Assembly (NCBI GenBank): GCA_963742875.1
Contig: CAVUNO010000013.1
Coordinates: forward strand, 1 to 64,000
Direction of reading: 5' to 3'
DNA: 64,000 nucleotides
Origin: Bog-532 sp963742875
GTDB lineage: Bacteria; Actinomycetota; Actinomycetes; Streptosporangiales; Streptosporangiaceae
The stretch's first letter is position 1. Each line of letters begins with the position of its first letter. The translations under genes were made by a program, and so were the position numbers. Below, piece after piece: positions 19,612 through 28,219 of the stretch. The notes beneath the pieces are model-generated. The model did no database searches. It was given only the letters and a program-made list of their open reading frames with translations, and was not told the DNA's origin.

Positions 19612-20294
19612 TGGATCCCGTCCAGGCTCCGGGTGTCTACCAGGGCGCCGCCAACGTGATCGCGGCGCTCATGCTGCTGCTGGAGTTCGGCATGCTGCGG
19701 CAGGCGCTGATCCGGGACCAGATCCGCCTGTATGCAGCGCAATCCGCGCTGATCTCGGTGCTGGCCATCGTCATCGCCGCCGACCGGGGCCTGCCCGACC
19801 TGTACGCGCTCGCGGCGCTGTCGGCCGCGCTGAAGGTGGTGGCCGTCCCGCTGGTCGTGCGGCGCCTGCTCGGCCGGACGGGCCACGACGAGGCGCCGGG
19901 CGTCGCCGGAAGCTACACCCTCGGCGTGGCCAACACCGTGCTGGGCTCGATCGGCCTGGCCGCGTTCGGGTTCTTCTGCTTCGGCGCGCTCGGTATCCAC
20001 TCACCGGTGGCCCCGGCGGCCGCGCTGGCCATCGCCGGGGCGATGGTGCTCGTCGCGTTCGGCCTGATGATCGTCCGGCGCGACGTCGCCTCCCAGGCCA
20101 TCGGGTTCTTCTCACTGGAGAACGCCATCTCGCTGGCCGCGCTGGTGGTCGCGGCCGGGCTGCCGCTGATCCTGGAGACCGCGTTCCTGTTCGACCTGCT
20201 GGTCGCCGTGGTGGTCTTCGCCATGCTGATGCGGGCCCACCACGCCCGCGCCGAGTCGCTATCCACGGCCGACCTCACCCAGCTGCGGGGGTAG
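19611..20294 (+). CDS. hyfE: Hyf-like membrane subunit E
   Basis: 227 residues with six to seven hydrophobic helices and no large soluble part. It resembles HyfE/HycP-type proteins, which contain a NuoK-like part. The segment IGFFSLENAISLAALVVAAGLP is typical of this family. ATG 19611 overlaps the hyfC stop. In Mycobacterium tuberculosis a comparable cluster (Rv0082-Rv0087) has the same protein set, so an energy-coupling module related to complex I is expected. Confidence 0.85.
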   Translation: MDPVQAPGVYQGAANVIAALMLLLEFGMLRQALIRDQIRLYAAQSALISVLAIVIAADRGLPDLYALAALSAALKVVAVPLVVRRLLGRTGHDEAPGVAGSYTLGVANTVLGSIGLAAFGFFCFGALGIHSPVAPAAALAIAGAMVLVAFGLMIVRRDVASQAIGFFSLENAISLAALVVAAGLPLILETAFLFDLLVAVVVFAMLMRAHHARAESLSTADLTQLRG

Positions 20295-20297
20295 GGC

Positions 20298-21917
20298 ATG
20301 CTCGCCGTCCTCCTCGCCCTGGTTATCGTCCCGCTCGCGGCGGGGATCGTGTCGCTGACCGCGTTGCCGCGGACGGGAGCGGCGGTCACCATGACGTCGG
20401 GCATCGCGAGCTTCGGCCTGGTGCTCGCGCTGGTCCCGGCGGCGGCTCACCGCACCCTCGGCTACGGGTCGTACTTCCGGGTCGATGCCATCAGCGTCAT
20501 CTTCATGCTGGCCACCGGGTTCCTGTACGCGGCCGTGGCCGTGTACTCGGCCGGTTACGTACGGAAGGAGACCGAGGGGGAGGACCCGGCCGCCGCGCGC
20601 CGTTACGCGCGCCACCTCTACGCCCTGTTCAACGTGTTCGGCTGGTCGATGCTGGTCGCGCCGATGATGAACAGCCTGGCGCTGCTGTGGATCGCCGTCG
20701 AGGTGACGACCGTCGTCTCGGCGCTGCTCGTTGCGCTCGAGAACAGCGACGCGGCCGTGGAGGCGGCGTGGAAGTACGTGCTCATCGCCTCCGCTGGGCT
20801 GGGCCTGGCGCTGCTTGCCACGATCTTCGCCTACTTCGCCGGCGCGCAGGTACTTGGCCAGCATTACGACCTCGCGCTGAATTCGATCTTGCCCGTCGGC
20901 GGGCGGCTCCCGCATACGCCGGTGCGGCTTGCGTTCATGCTGGCGGTGCTGGGCTATGGCACGAAGGTGGGCTTGTTCCCGGTGCACACCTGGCTGCCCG
21001 ACGCGCACTCCGAAGCGCCGACACCGGTCTCCGCGCTGCTGTCCGGATCGCTGCTCGCGGTCAGCTTCTACGCGATCCTGCGTTACTACCAGATCGCCAC
21101 GGCCGCGCTCGGCAGTGCCTTCCCGCGTCATGTGCTGCTGGCCTTCGGGGTCGCCTCGCTGTTGCTCGCGTCGCTGTACCTGCTGGACCAGCGGGACCTG
21201 AAACGGCTGCTGGCCTACTCCAGCATCGAGCACATGGGCATCTTGGCCATCGGGGTCAGCTTCGGCGCGCCGGTCGCGCTGGCCGGGGTGATGCTGCACG
21301 TGCTGGCGCACGCGGCGGCCAAGGGGAACGCGTTCATGGGCGCTGGGGTGCTGGTGATCAAGTTCGGCAGCAAGCAGATCTCCGCGCAGCGGGGTGCGCT
21401 GGACCTGCTGCCGTGGAGCGGCCCGCTGTTCCTGCTCGCGGTGCTCGCGCTGTCCGCGATGCCGCCGTTCGGCATCTTCCGCAGCGAGTTCCAGATCGTC
21501 GCCGGGGGCTTCGGCTCACATAGTTATGCCGCGGCAGCGGCCCTGATCGTTCTCGTCACTGTGGCGTTCTTCGGCCTCACCGCGTCTGCTACCAGCATGC
21601 TCTTCAGGTCGCGCCGGCCCGCCGGGGGACGCGCAGCGCCGGCTGCAGAACCCGCCGTGCCTGCCGTGCCCGCATCGCCGGGGGACAACCGGCGCCCGGG
21701 CGGCCCCGGCTCACCGGAGCCCGCCGGTACGGCGGGGGTCACGGTGCTTGAGCGGACAGGAACGGGCCGGGCGCTTACCCGCAGCGAGCCCAGCGCATGG
21801 ATGGTCGTGCCGGTGCTGGCGGGGATCGCTGTGCTGCTGGTCCTCGGATTGCACCCGCCCGGCGAACTGACCCAGCTCATCTCGCGAGCCGTGGCCCAGC
21901 TCGGGGGGGCCGCATGA
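20298..21917 (+). CDS. hyfF: Hyf-like proton-translocating antiporter subunit F (NuoN/NuoM-like)
   Basis: 539 residues, about 14 membrane helices, Mrp/complex-I antiporter family. Visible family features are YGTKVGLFPVHTWLPDAHSEAPTPVSALLSG, split here as GYGTKVGLFPVHTWLP and the following DAHSEAPTPVSALLSG, with the proton-path lysine and histidine, and LKRLLAYSSIEHMG. A Pro/Ala-rich insertion at about residues 440-490 precedes the last helix. It starts 4 bases after hyfE and its stop overlaps hyfG. Probably moves protons or sodium across the membrane, driven by the peripheral arm. Confidence 0.9.
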   Translation: MLAVLLALVIVPLAAGIVSLTALPRTGAAVTMTSGIASFGLVLALVPAAAHRTLGYGSYFRVDAISVIFMLATGFLYAAVAVYSAGYVRKETEGEDPAAARRYARHLYALFNVFGWSMLVAPMMNSLALLWIAVEVTTVVSALLVALENSDAAVEAAWKYVLIASAGLGLALLATIFAYFAGAQVLGQHYDLALNSILPVGGRLPHTPVRLAFMLAVLGYGTKVGLFPVHTWLPDAHSEAPTPVSALLSGSLLAVSFYAILRYYQIATAALGSAFPRHVLLAFGVASLLLASLYLLDQRDLKRLLAYSSIEHMGILAIGVSFGAPVALAGVMLHVLAHAAAKGNAFMGAGVLVIKFGSKQISAQRGALDLLPWSGPLFLLAVLALSAMPPFGIFRSEFQIVAGGFGSHSYAAAAALIVLVTVAFFGLTASATSMLFRSRRPAGGRAAPAAEPAVPAVPASPGDNRRPGGPGSPEPAGTAGVTVLERTGTGRALTRSEPSAWMVVPVLAGIAVLLVLGLHPPGELTQLISRAVAQLGGAA

Positions 21918-23377
21918 CGTTCTCGGCGACCGAAGCGGGCGTCGCGGAGCTGTGGCAGAAACTGGCCGCGCGGGTCGCCGCCGGCGACCGGTTCGCCGGC
22001 CTGTTCGCCGCCGTCCGCCCCCCGCACTGCAGCGACGCCGGCGAGCAGACCGCGCTGGTCCTGTCCGCGCAGGTGGCGGCCGGGGGCGGGATCGACACCA
22101 TGGAGGTGGCACTGCCGCCGGGCGCGGCCGGCTATCCCGCGCTGACCCCGCTGGTGGGCGCGGCGTTCTGGTATGAGCGGGTGATCCACGACCAGTTCGG
22201 CGTGGTTCCGCGCGGGCATCCCCGGCTGGCGCCGCTGGTCCTGCACGGCTCGCCGGAAGACCACGCGCTGCCCCGGCACGTGGCCGGGTACGGGATGTTC
22301 ACGATCCCGCACGGCCCGGTCCGCTCCGGGGTGCTGGAGTCCATCGAGTACCTGGTCGAGACTCCGGGCGAGGCGATCCCGCACCTGAACATGCGCGTCT
22401 TCTACAAGCACCGCGGCATCGAGAGGCGATTCGAGGGCATGACCGCCGCCGATGGCGTGCTGCTCGCCGAGCGGGCCGAGGGCATCGCCACCGTCGCGCA
22501 CACGCTGGCCTACTGCCACGCGATCGAGCGCATCGCCGGATGCGTCCCGCCGGAATCGGCCGGCCTGGGGCGGGTGCTGCACGCAGAGCTGGAGCGGATC
22601 GCCAACCATGTCGATGTCGCCGCCAGGCTGGCCGACGCGGCCGGCCTGGCGGTGGCCGCGGCCCGGTTCGCCGTCCACAAGGAACGGGTGCTGCGGCTGG
22701 TCAGCGGGCTGTGCGGCAGCCGGTTCGGCCGGGGCGTCGTCGTGCCGGGCGGTGTCAGCGCGTTGCCCCGGATGGGCCCTGACGCCCTGCTGGCCGAGCT
22801 CGGCCGGCTGGAGAAGGCCGTCATGGCGGACGCCGACTCGCTGATGGCCACCTCCTCGTTCCTGGACCGGCTGCGCACCACCGGCCCGCTGCCCCCGGCG
22901 CGGGCGCGGGAGCACGGGGCACTGGGCCCGATCGGGAAGGCCTCCGGGTTCTCCGACGACGCGCGGGTCGAGCGGCCCTACGATGCCTATCCGTCGCTCG
23001 GCATGCTGCCCGGCCGTGCGCATGAGGCGGGAGATGCGCTGGTCCGGCTGGCGGTGCGCTGGGATGAGGTCGCTGCGTCCTTCCACTTGCTGCGCCAGGT
23101 CGCCGACGAGATGGCCGGGCTGGATGCCAGCGACGGGCCAACGGCAGCCGCGTGTGATCCGATCGCCGGGCGGGCGGCCGGGTGGGCCGAGGCGCCGCAG
23201 GGCGAGGTGCTCTACGACGTGACGCTGCAGGACGGCCGGATCAGCCGCTGCCATCCCCGGTCGGCGTCCTTCCACAACCTCGTGCTCATGCACGAGGTGT
23301 TCGCCGGGGACATCCTCACCGACTTCCCGTTCATCGAGGCGAGCTTCGGCCTGTCGGTCGCGGGAGTGGCGCTGTGA
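21914..23377 (+). CDS. hyfG: hydrogenase-large-subunit-like protein lacking Ni ligands (HyfG/NuoCD-like)
   Basis: 487 residues. The N-terminal half is NuoC-like (FWYERVIHDQFGVVPRGHP, residues 85-103). The C-terminal half is NuoD/hydrogenase-large-subunit-like (IPHLNMRVFYKHRGIERRFEG, LHAELERIANHVDVAA). The two CxxC motifs that hold the NiFe centre in hydrogenases are replaced: the first reads ERAEGIATVAHT (186-197), and the protein ends DFPFIEASFGLSVAGVAL without cysteines. It therefore cannot bind NiFe in the known way and belongs with the energy-converting hydrogenase-related proteins. Overlaps hyfF by four bases. Confidence 0.9.
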   Translation: MTFSATEAGVAELWQKLAARVAAGDRFAGLFAAVRPPHCSDAGEQTALVLSAQVAAGGGIDTMEVALPPGAAGYPALTPLVGAAFWYERVIHDQFGVVPRGHPRLAPLVLHGSPEDHALPRHVAGYGMFTIPHGPVRSGVLESIEYLVETPGEAIPHLNMRVFYKHRGIERRFEGMTAADGVLLAERAEGIATVAHTLAYCHAIERIAGCVPPESAGLGRVLHAELERIANHVDVAARLADAAGLAVAAARFAVHKERVLRLVSGLCGSRFGRGVVVPGGVSALPRMGPDALLAELGRLEKAVMADADSLMATSSFLDRLRTTGPLPPARAREHGALGPIGKASGFSDDARVERPYDAYPSLGMLPGRAHEAGDALVRLAVRWDEVAASFHLLRQVADEMAGLDASDGPTAAACDPIAGRAAGWAEAPQGEVLYDVTLQDGRISRCHPRSASFHNLVLMHEVFAGDILTDFPFIEASFGLSVAGVAL

Positions 23378-23411
23378 CGGGCCCGGCGGGACACCCGGAA
23401 GGCGGGGCGGC

Positions 23412-24215
23412 ATGAGCCTGTGGGTGCTGCGGGGACTGCGTGACGGCGTGGTCACCACCGGGTGGCCGAAGCGGCCCGACGGCTACGCGGACGGCTGGCG
23501 CGGCCCAGCGACCGTGCATGACCCGTACGCGGCCGGCACCGCCGGGCTCGGTGAGCTGTGCCCGACCGGTGCCATCTCCGTCACCGGCCAGCCCGGTGCC
23601 GTGCGGCTCGACCAGGGCCGGTGCATCCTCTGCGGCCGGTGCATCGACGCGCGTCCCGACGTGTTCGCCTGGTCCGCGGGCACGACCGGGCCCGGTGCCG
23701 CCGCGCTGACCCGGGACGGGCTCGTCGTCCCGCAGGTCACCGATGCCGACGCGGCGGTCGAAGCGGTCCGTGCGCGCCTGCGCGAGCGCACCGTCGCGCT
23801 GCGCCGCAGCGTGCACGTGCGCCACGTCGACGCCGGATCGGACGGCAGCGAGGAATGGGAGGTCCTCGCGCTGCTCGGCCCCGTCTACGACGTGCACCGG
23901 CTCGGCGTCTTCTTCACCGCCAGCCCGCGCCACGCGGACATTCTGCTGGTCACGGGCGCCGGCGCGGCCGGAATGGCCGGGCCGCTACGGGCCACGTATG
24001 AGGCGATGCCCGATCCCAGGGTCGTCATCGCCGCCGGAACCGACGCGATCAGCGGCGGGCTGCTGCGCGGAAGCGACGTCACCACGGGCGGGGTTTCCGC
24101 CAGCGTCCGGGTGGACGTATGGGTGCCAGGGTCTCCGCCGTCCCCGTTCGGCATCCTCAATGCCCTGCTGATCGCCGTGGGCCGGCTCGGCAGTAACCGG
24201 AAGGGGACGCGGTGA
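23412..24215 (+). CDS. ferredoxin domain fused to NuoB/HyfI-like domain without N2 cysteines
   Basis: 267 residues. The N-terminal part carries four cysteines for one [4Fe-4S] cluster (Cys50 in CPTGAI; Cys71, 74, 77 in CILCGRC). Residues ~130-262 follow the NuoB/hydrogenase small-subunit pattern (RSVHVRHVDAGS, RHADILLVTGAGAAGMAGPL, PPSPFGILNALLIAVGRL). The N2-cluster ligands are gone: GSDGSEEWE where CNGC is expected, GTDAIS, and PGSPP where PGCPP is expected. So electrons may end at the ferredoxin domain. It sits between hyfG and hyfB and overlaps hyfB by four bases. Confidence 0.85.
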   Translation: MSLWVLRGLRDGVVTTGWPKRPDGYADGWRGPATVHDPYAAGTAGLGELCPTGAISVTGQPGAVRLDQGRCILCGRCIDARPDVFAWSAGTTGPGAAALTRDGLVVPQVTDADAAVEAVRARLRERTVALRRSVHVRHVDAGSDGSEEWEVLALLGPVYDVHRLGVFFTASPRHADILLVTGAGAAGMAGPLRATYEAMPDPRVVIAAGTDAISGGLLRGSDVTTGGVSASVRVDVWVPGSPPSPFGILNALLIAVGRLGSNRKGTR

Positions 24216-26441
24216 GCTGGCTATTCGGAGCCGGGCTGATCCTGCTGGCCGTCGCCGCGGCGGCGGACCTGCTCGGCGTGCCGCGCCCTGGGCGGGGGCG
24301 GGTGAGCGGGCTGCCGTACCTGCTCGGTGCCGCCGGCTGCGGATGCCTGGCCGCGGCCGGGGGAGCCGCGCTCGCCGGGAACACGGTCCGCCTGGGTACC
24401 GGCCGGCTGCTTGGCCAGGTCCTTCCCGGGCAGCAGGCGCTCGGGCTGTCCGCCGACCGGCTGTCCGGGATGTTCCTCGTCATTGCGCTCGGCGCCGCCG
24501 TGCCCGTCTCGGTTGCGTTCGCCAGCTGGGCGGCACGGCCCGGCGCAGTCGGCCGGAGGGGCCTGGGCGCCAGCTACGCGCTCGCGGTTGGCTCGGTCGC
24601 GGTGTTCGTGACGGCCACCGACGCGTTCACCGTGCTGTTCGGATGGGAGTCGCTGACCGTCGCGTTCTACCTGCTCGCCGGGTTCGAGCGCGGCCGGGCG
24701 GGCCGGGCGGGGGCGGCGCAGATCACGCTCGCGTTCGGCCAGATCAGCGGGGCCGCGCTGCTGGCCGGGCTGCTGCTGCTGGCCAGCGAATCGCACTCGA
24801 TCGCGCTGGCCTCGTTCGCCCGTGTGCCCGGCGGCGCGGCCCGGACCACCGCGCTGGTGCTGCTGCTCGGCGGGTTCGCGGTCAAGGCCGGCCTGGTGCC
24901 ATTCCAGGTGTGGCTGCCGCGCGGTTACGCCGCCGCGCCCGGACCGGCCCGGGCGGTCATGGCCGGAGTCTGCATCAACGTCGCGTTCTACGGGATGTGG
25001 CGGACGTTTGCCCTGCTGGGGCGCCCGCCCGGCTGGCTGGCTGGCGTGCTGCTGCTGCTGCTGGGCGGGTTCACCGCGCTGCTCGGCATCGCCCACGCCG
25101 CGGTGCAGAACCGGCTGCCACGGGTCATCGCCTATTCCAGCCTGGAGAACAGCGGCCTCATCATCGTCGGCTTCGGCGTTGCCCTGACCGGCGCCGCCGT
25201 GCGGGACGAGCGGCTGGTCGCCGCGGGCCTGCTGGCCGCCACCTTGCAGATGATCGCGCACACCGCGGCCAAGTCGCTGCTGTTTACGTCCAGTGCCGCC
25301 ATCGAGGCGGTGGCGGGCGGCGACGACCTGGAGATGCTCCGCGGCATGGGGCGGCGGGCGCCGTGCAGCGGCACCGGGCTGGCCATTGGCTCGCTGACCC
25401 TGGCCGGGCTGCCACCGACCGCGGGGTTCGTATCGGAGTGGTTCCTGCTCGAATCGCTGATGCAGCAGTTCCGGGTGCCCGGGCTCGGCTACCGGCTGGT
25501 GCTCGCGCTGGCCGGGGCCGCGGTCGCGCTGACGGTGGGTTTCGCCGGCGTCACGTTCGTCCGCCTGGTCGGGCTCGTGGTCCTCGGCCGGGGCCGGCCG
25601 GCCAGGTCATCCGGCGACGCCTGCCGCCGCGACTACGGCTGGGCCGGGCAGGCGGCCGTCGCCGTGCTCGCCGCGTGCCCGCTGGCGCTCGCCGCGGTGA
25701 CCCCGCTGGAGATCCGGGTCATCGCGGCCGGGCTGTCGCCCGTCGTGCCGGGCGCTGTCACGTTGGGGGCGCTGAAATCGCCATGGGTCCTGCAGCCGGT
25801 GTTCGCCGGCTTTTCGATCCTGTCACCGTCCTGGCTGTGGATTGATATCCCCACCCTCGTCGTGCTGGTAGGGCTCTTCAGCTGGGCCGTGTCCGGTCGG
25901 CGGATGCTGCGGGTGCGACGGGTTCCCGCGTGGCGTTCGGCGACAATCGGCGTCGAGGGGCCGGATTCCTATACCGCGTTCGGCTACGCGAATCCGACCC
26001 GCCGGGTGCTCGCCAATGTCCTGCACACCCGGTCCGAGGTGCGGGTGCTGACCGCCGAGCGGGACGCCGCGGCCGCGGATGACACGGGCGGAGCACTGGA
26101 AGCCGATGGTGGCCTCAACGTCACACGGGGGGTCGCCGAGCCAGGCCCCGGCGCGGAGCCGGGGGGTGCGCGGAGCGGGGGGTGGTGCGGAGCCGGGGGG
26201 TGGTGCGGAGCCGGGGAGTGGTGCCGAAGAGCCGGGTGCGGCTGCCGTGGGACCGCATCTCGGCTACACGTCTGACGTGATCGAGGTCGTGGAAACCTAC
26301 CTGTACCGTCCCGCGTTCCGCCTCGTCACGGTGATCGTCGCAGCGGTGAAACGGCTTCAGTCTGGCCGCCTTGATGCCTACCTGCTGTACATGCTCATCG
26401 CGCTCATCGCCGTGATCGCCGCGGTCACCGCACTGGCCTGA
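24212..26441 (+). CDS. hyfB: Hyf-like antiporter subunit B (NuoL/NuoM-like), apparent frameshift
   Basis: About 740 residues when repaired. The first ~640 form 14-15 membrane helices with VFVTATDAFTVLFGWESLT, VKAGLVPFQVWLPRGYAAAP and VIAYSSLENSG. The last part, YLYRPAFRLVTVIVAAVKRLQSGRLDAYLLYM (given here as YLYRPAFRLVTVIV and LQSGRLDAYLLYM) is the family's C-terminal helix but lies in the next frame. The shift falls in an 18-bp GGGAEP-coding repeat (about 26155-26185) of G-runs. Read without repair, the protein ends in an implausible Trp/Cys/Gly tail. GTG 24212 overlaps the preceding stop. Confidence 0.85.
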
Positions 26442-26453
26442 GGCCCGGGGGGA

Positions 26454-27278
26454 TCACGCAGGTGATGCTCCGCGCAGCGGTGGGCACGACACAACACGGG
26501 TGGCGAGCAATTCAGCCGCCGTTCCGCCGTCTCCGGAGATCACGGGCCGGTGCCCCGGCCGGCCCGCCGCCAGCCGCACAAAACTGACCGGATCGGAATG
26601 TATCTCAGCGACCGGCTGGCCCGCACCGAGCGACCACCGTCCGCCCATGGGCCCGCTGAAGTCCAGGATCACCGCGGGTCGTGACCATGCGCACGCAAGA
26701 TCACGGATTACCTGCCGCGCGATTTCGCCGTCTTGGGCGCCCACGCCCACCGGCCGCTGTGCGGCGATCGCGATATCCGTGCGGTGCATCCACGCCTCGC
26801 GGGGCATCAGCACACGGATGAAGTAGTCGATGGTGTTTTCTGGCGCCACACGTGCCGCCGGGAAGAAAATGCTCCCGCGCATGCGGTGCAGCGGCCCGGG
26901 AATGCGCTCCGCAGCCAGGGTCGCCTTGCGGCCCCAGTAGGCCAGTTCGGCCATCAGCTGCTCGGCGGAGCGTTCGGCACGGTCACGGATCTGTGCCCCG
27001 CTGCGGCCATCTCCGTCCGTGCCAGCCAGCCGCCGGGCCGCGTGGATCCGGCGGGCCAGCCGGGTGGGCCGGGACAGCTCCTCGTTCTCGCCGATCATGT
27101 GCGCCACCACATCGCGGACGCTCCAGCCGGCGCAATCGGTCGGGCGCAGCCATTCGGCCGGGTCCAGATCACGGAGGAGCGCCTGTGTCCGCGATAGTTC
27201 ACCCCGGACCATGCCGAGGGCGTGCAGGTCCGTCGGCCGGATGATCTCGCCGGCTCGGGCAGGCATGGTGGTGAACAC
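26454..27278 (-). CDS. mycothiol-dependent maleylpyruvate isomerase-like (MDMPI/DinB-fold) protein
   Basis: 274 residues. The four-helix N-terminal domain shows ELSRTQALLRDLDPAEW, the metal-site motif GWSVRDVVAHMIGENEE and a later YFIRVLMPREAWMHRTDIA with the second histidine pair. The C-terminal half is the usual SCP2-like/MDMPI-C domain. Such proteins are frequent in actinomycetes; substrates are mostly unknown. The GTG at 27278 is chosen because GAGGAG lies 7 bases upstream. Convergent with hyfB, 12 bases apart. No link to fluoride is evident. Confidence 0.85.
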   Translation of the reverse strand: MFTTMPARAGEIIRPTDLHALGMVRGELSRTQALLRDLDPAEWLRPTDCAGWSVRDVVAHMIGENEELSRPTRLARRIHAARRLAGTDGDGRSGAQIRDRAERSAEQLMAELAYWGRKATLAAERIPGPLHRMRGSIFFPAARVAPENTIDYFIRVLMPREAWMHRTDIAIAAQRPVGVGAQDGEIARQVIRDLACAWSRPAVILDFSGPMGGRWSLGAGQPVAEIHSDPVSFVRLAAGRPGHRPVISGDGGTAAELLATRVVSCPPLRGASPA

Positions 27279-27509
27279 GATGGGTCTCCTCGCCACGTCC
27301 TGGAGACACGCAGTAGAGGCCGTCAGCAGCAGCTCGACCGGAACGGGCTGCTGCGGTTTTGGCAAGCTCATCGCCTGGTTCAACTGTGACGCGCCGCTGC
27401 GGTCCGCGCAACCCGCGGCTCGCATTTTGCGCGCATCCGGCTTTCGGGCGAAATAGCAGCGGCTCCGCGCCCCTGATCTTCTAGTCCGTTCCGGAGTAAA
27501 ATCCTGCCC

Positions 27510-27557
27510 AGGCGATGAAGCCCGCCTCAACCGCCGCAGTGGCTGATGGCTTCTGCT
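27510..27557 (+). promoter_or_regulatory. fluoride riboswitch (crcB motif), copy 3
   Basis: First stem AGGCG (27510-27514)/CGCCT (27523-27527), short hairpin GCC/GGC and pseudoknot GAAGC (27517-27521)/GCTTC (27549-27553). Relative to copies 1 and 2 (GAGGC/GCCTC) both pseudoknot strands have changed together, so base pairing is kept. The conserved GGCGATGA, CAACCGC and GGCTGATGGC blocks are present. It lies about 100 bases upstream of the pyrophosphatase gene, on the same strand. The expression platform is not obvious. Confidence 0.88.
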
Positions 27558-27655
27558 GGATGGGCAACCGGTGAAGGCGGGATGTGCATACCGATGTGAC
27601 CACCAGGAACCGCATCCTGATTGCTAACGCGCTACGTTCGGCCAGCTGAGGAGGC

Positions 27656-28174
27656 ATGGTGGAGGTCGAGGTGATCGTCGAGATCCCGCAGGGCTCACGG
27701 AACAAGTACGAGATGGATCACGAGACCGGCCGGATCCGGCTGGACCGGATGCTGTTCACCTCAACCCGCTATCCGCACGATTACGGCTTCATCCCGGAGA
27801 CGCTGGCCGAGGACGGCGAACCGCTGGACGCGATGGTGATGCTAGAAGAACCGACCTTTCCCGGCTGCCTGGTAACCGCCCGTCCCATCGGCGTGTTCTG
27901 GATGCATGACGAGCACCGCCCGGACGCAAAAGTGCTGACCGTTCCGGCCCACGACCCCCGGTACGCCGGGCTGCAGGACCTGGGCGACGTTCCCCCGCAC
28001 GTGACCGCCGAGATCGGGCATTTCTTCGACATCTACAAGGAACTGGAGCCGGGGAAGGACACCGACGTCCGGGGCTGGCAGGACCGTGCCACGGCGATAG
28101 AAGTCATCAAGGCCGCCTTCCAGCGTGCCGGTGACCAGCCCGCGCCGATCGGTGCCGGGAAGCCCGCGAACTAA
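27656..28174 (+). CDS. ppa: inorganic pyrophosphatase (family I)
   Basis: Hydrolyses pyrophosphate to phosphate with Mg2+; the enzyme is classically inhibited by fluoride. 172 residues. Active-site motifs are visible: EIPQGSRNKYEMD, RYPHDYGFIPETLAEDGEPLDAMV (given as YPHDYGFIPETLAEDG and EPLDAMV), and HRPDAKVLTVP. ATG 27656 follows GAGGAGG. Its position behind a fluoride riboswitch suggests raised expression under fluoride, compensating inhibition. It may also be the only cellular pyrophosphatase; the window cannot tell. Confidence 0.96.
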   Translation: MVEVEVIVEIPQGSRNKYEMDHETGRIRLDRMLFTSTRYPHDYGFIPETLAEDGEPLDAMVMLEEPTFPGCLVTARPIGVFWMHDEHRPDAKVLTVPAHDPRYAGLQDLGDVPPHVTAEIGHFFDIYKELEPGKDTDVRGWQDRATAIEVIKAAFQRAGDQPAPIGAGKPAN

Positions 28175-28219
28175 CGGCACGGGACACCAGCGAGGCGCCG
28201 TCTCTGACCGCGGCGTGGG

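Noticed and set aside
21914..24215. Calling the locus a [NiFe]-hydrogenase or formate hydrogenlyase
   Set aside because: All four Ni-binding cysteines and the N2-cluster cysteines are absent, and no maturation genes (hyp) or formate dehydrogenase are nearby.
26160..26275. Trp/Cys/Gly-rich C-terminus of HyfB as a genuine metal-binding tail
   Set aside because: The neighbouring frame continues a regular repeat and then the conserved C-terminal membrane helix, so the Cys-rich reading is out of frame.
27582..27599. Five-codon ORF (MCIPM) between the third riboswitch and ppa as a coupled leader
   Set aside because: It does not reach the ppa start and its ribosome site is weak, unlike the leaders after copies 1 and 2.
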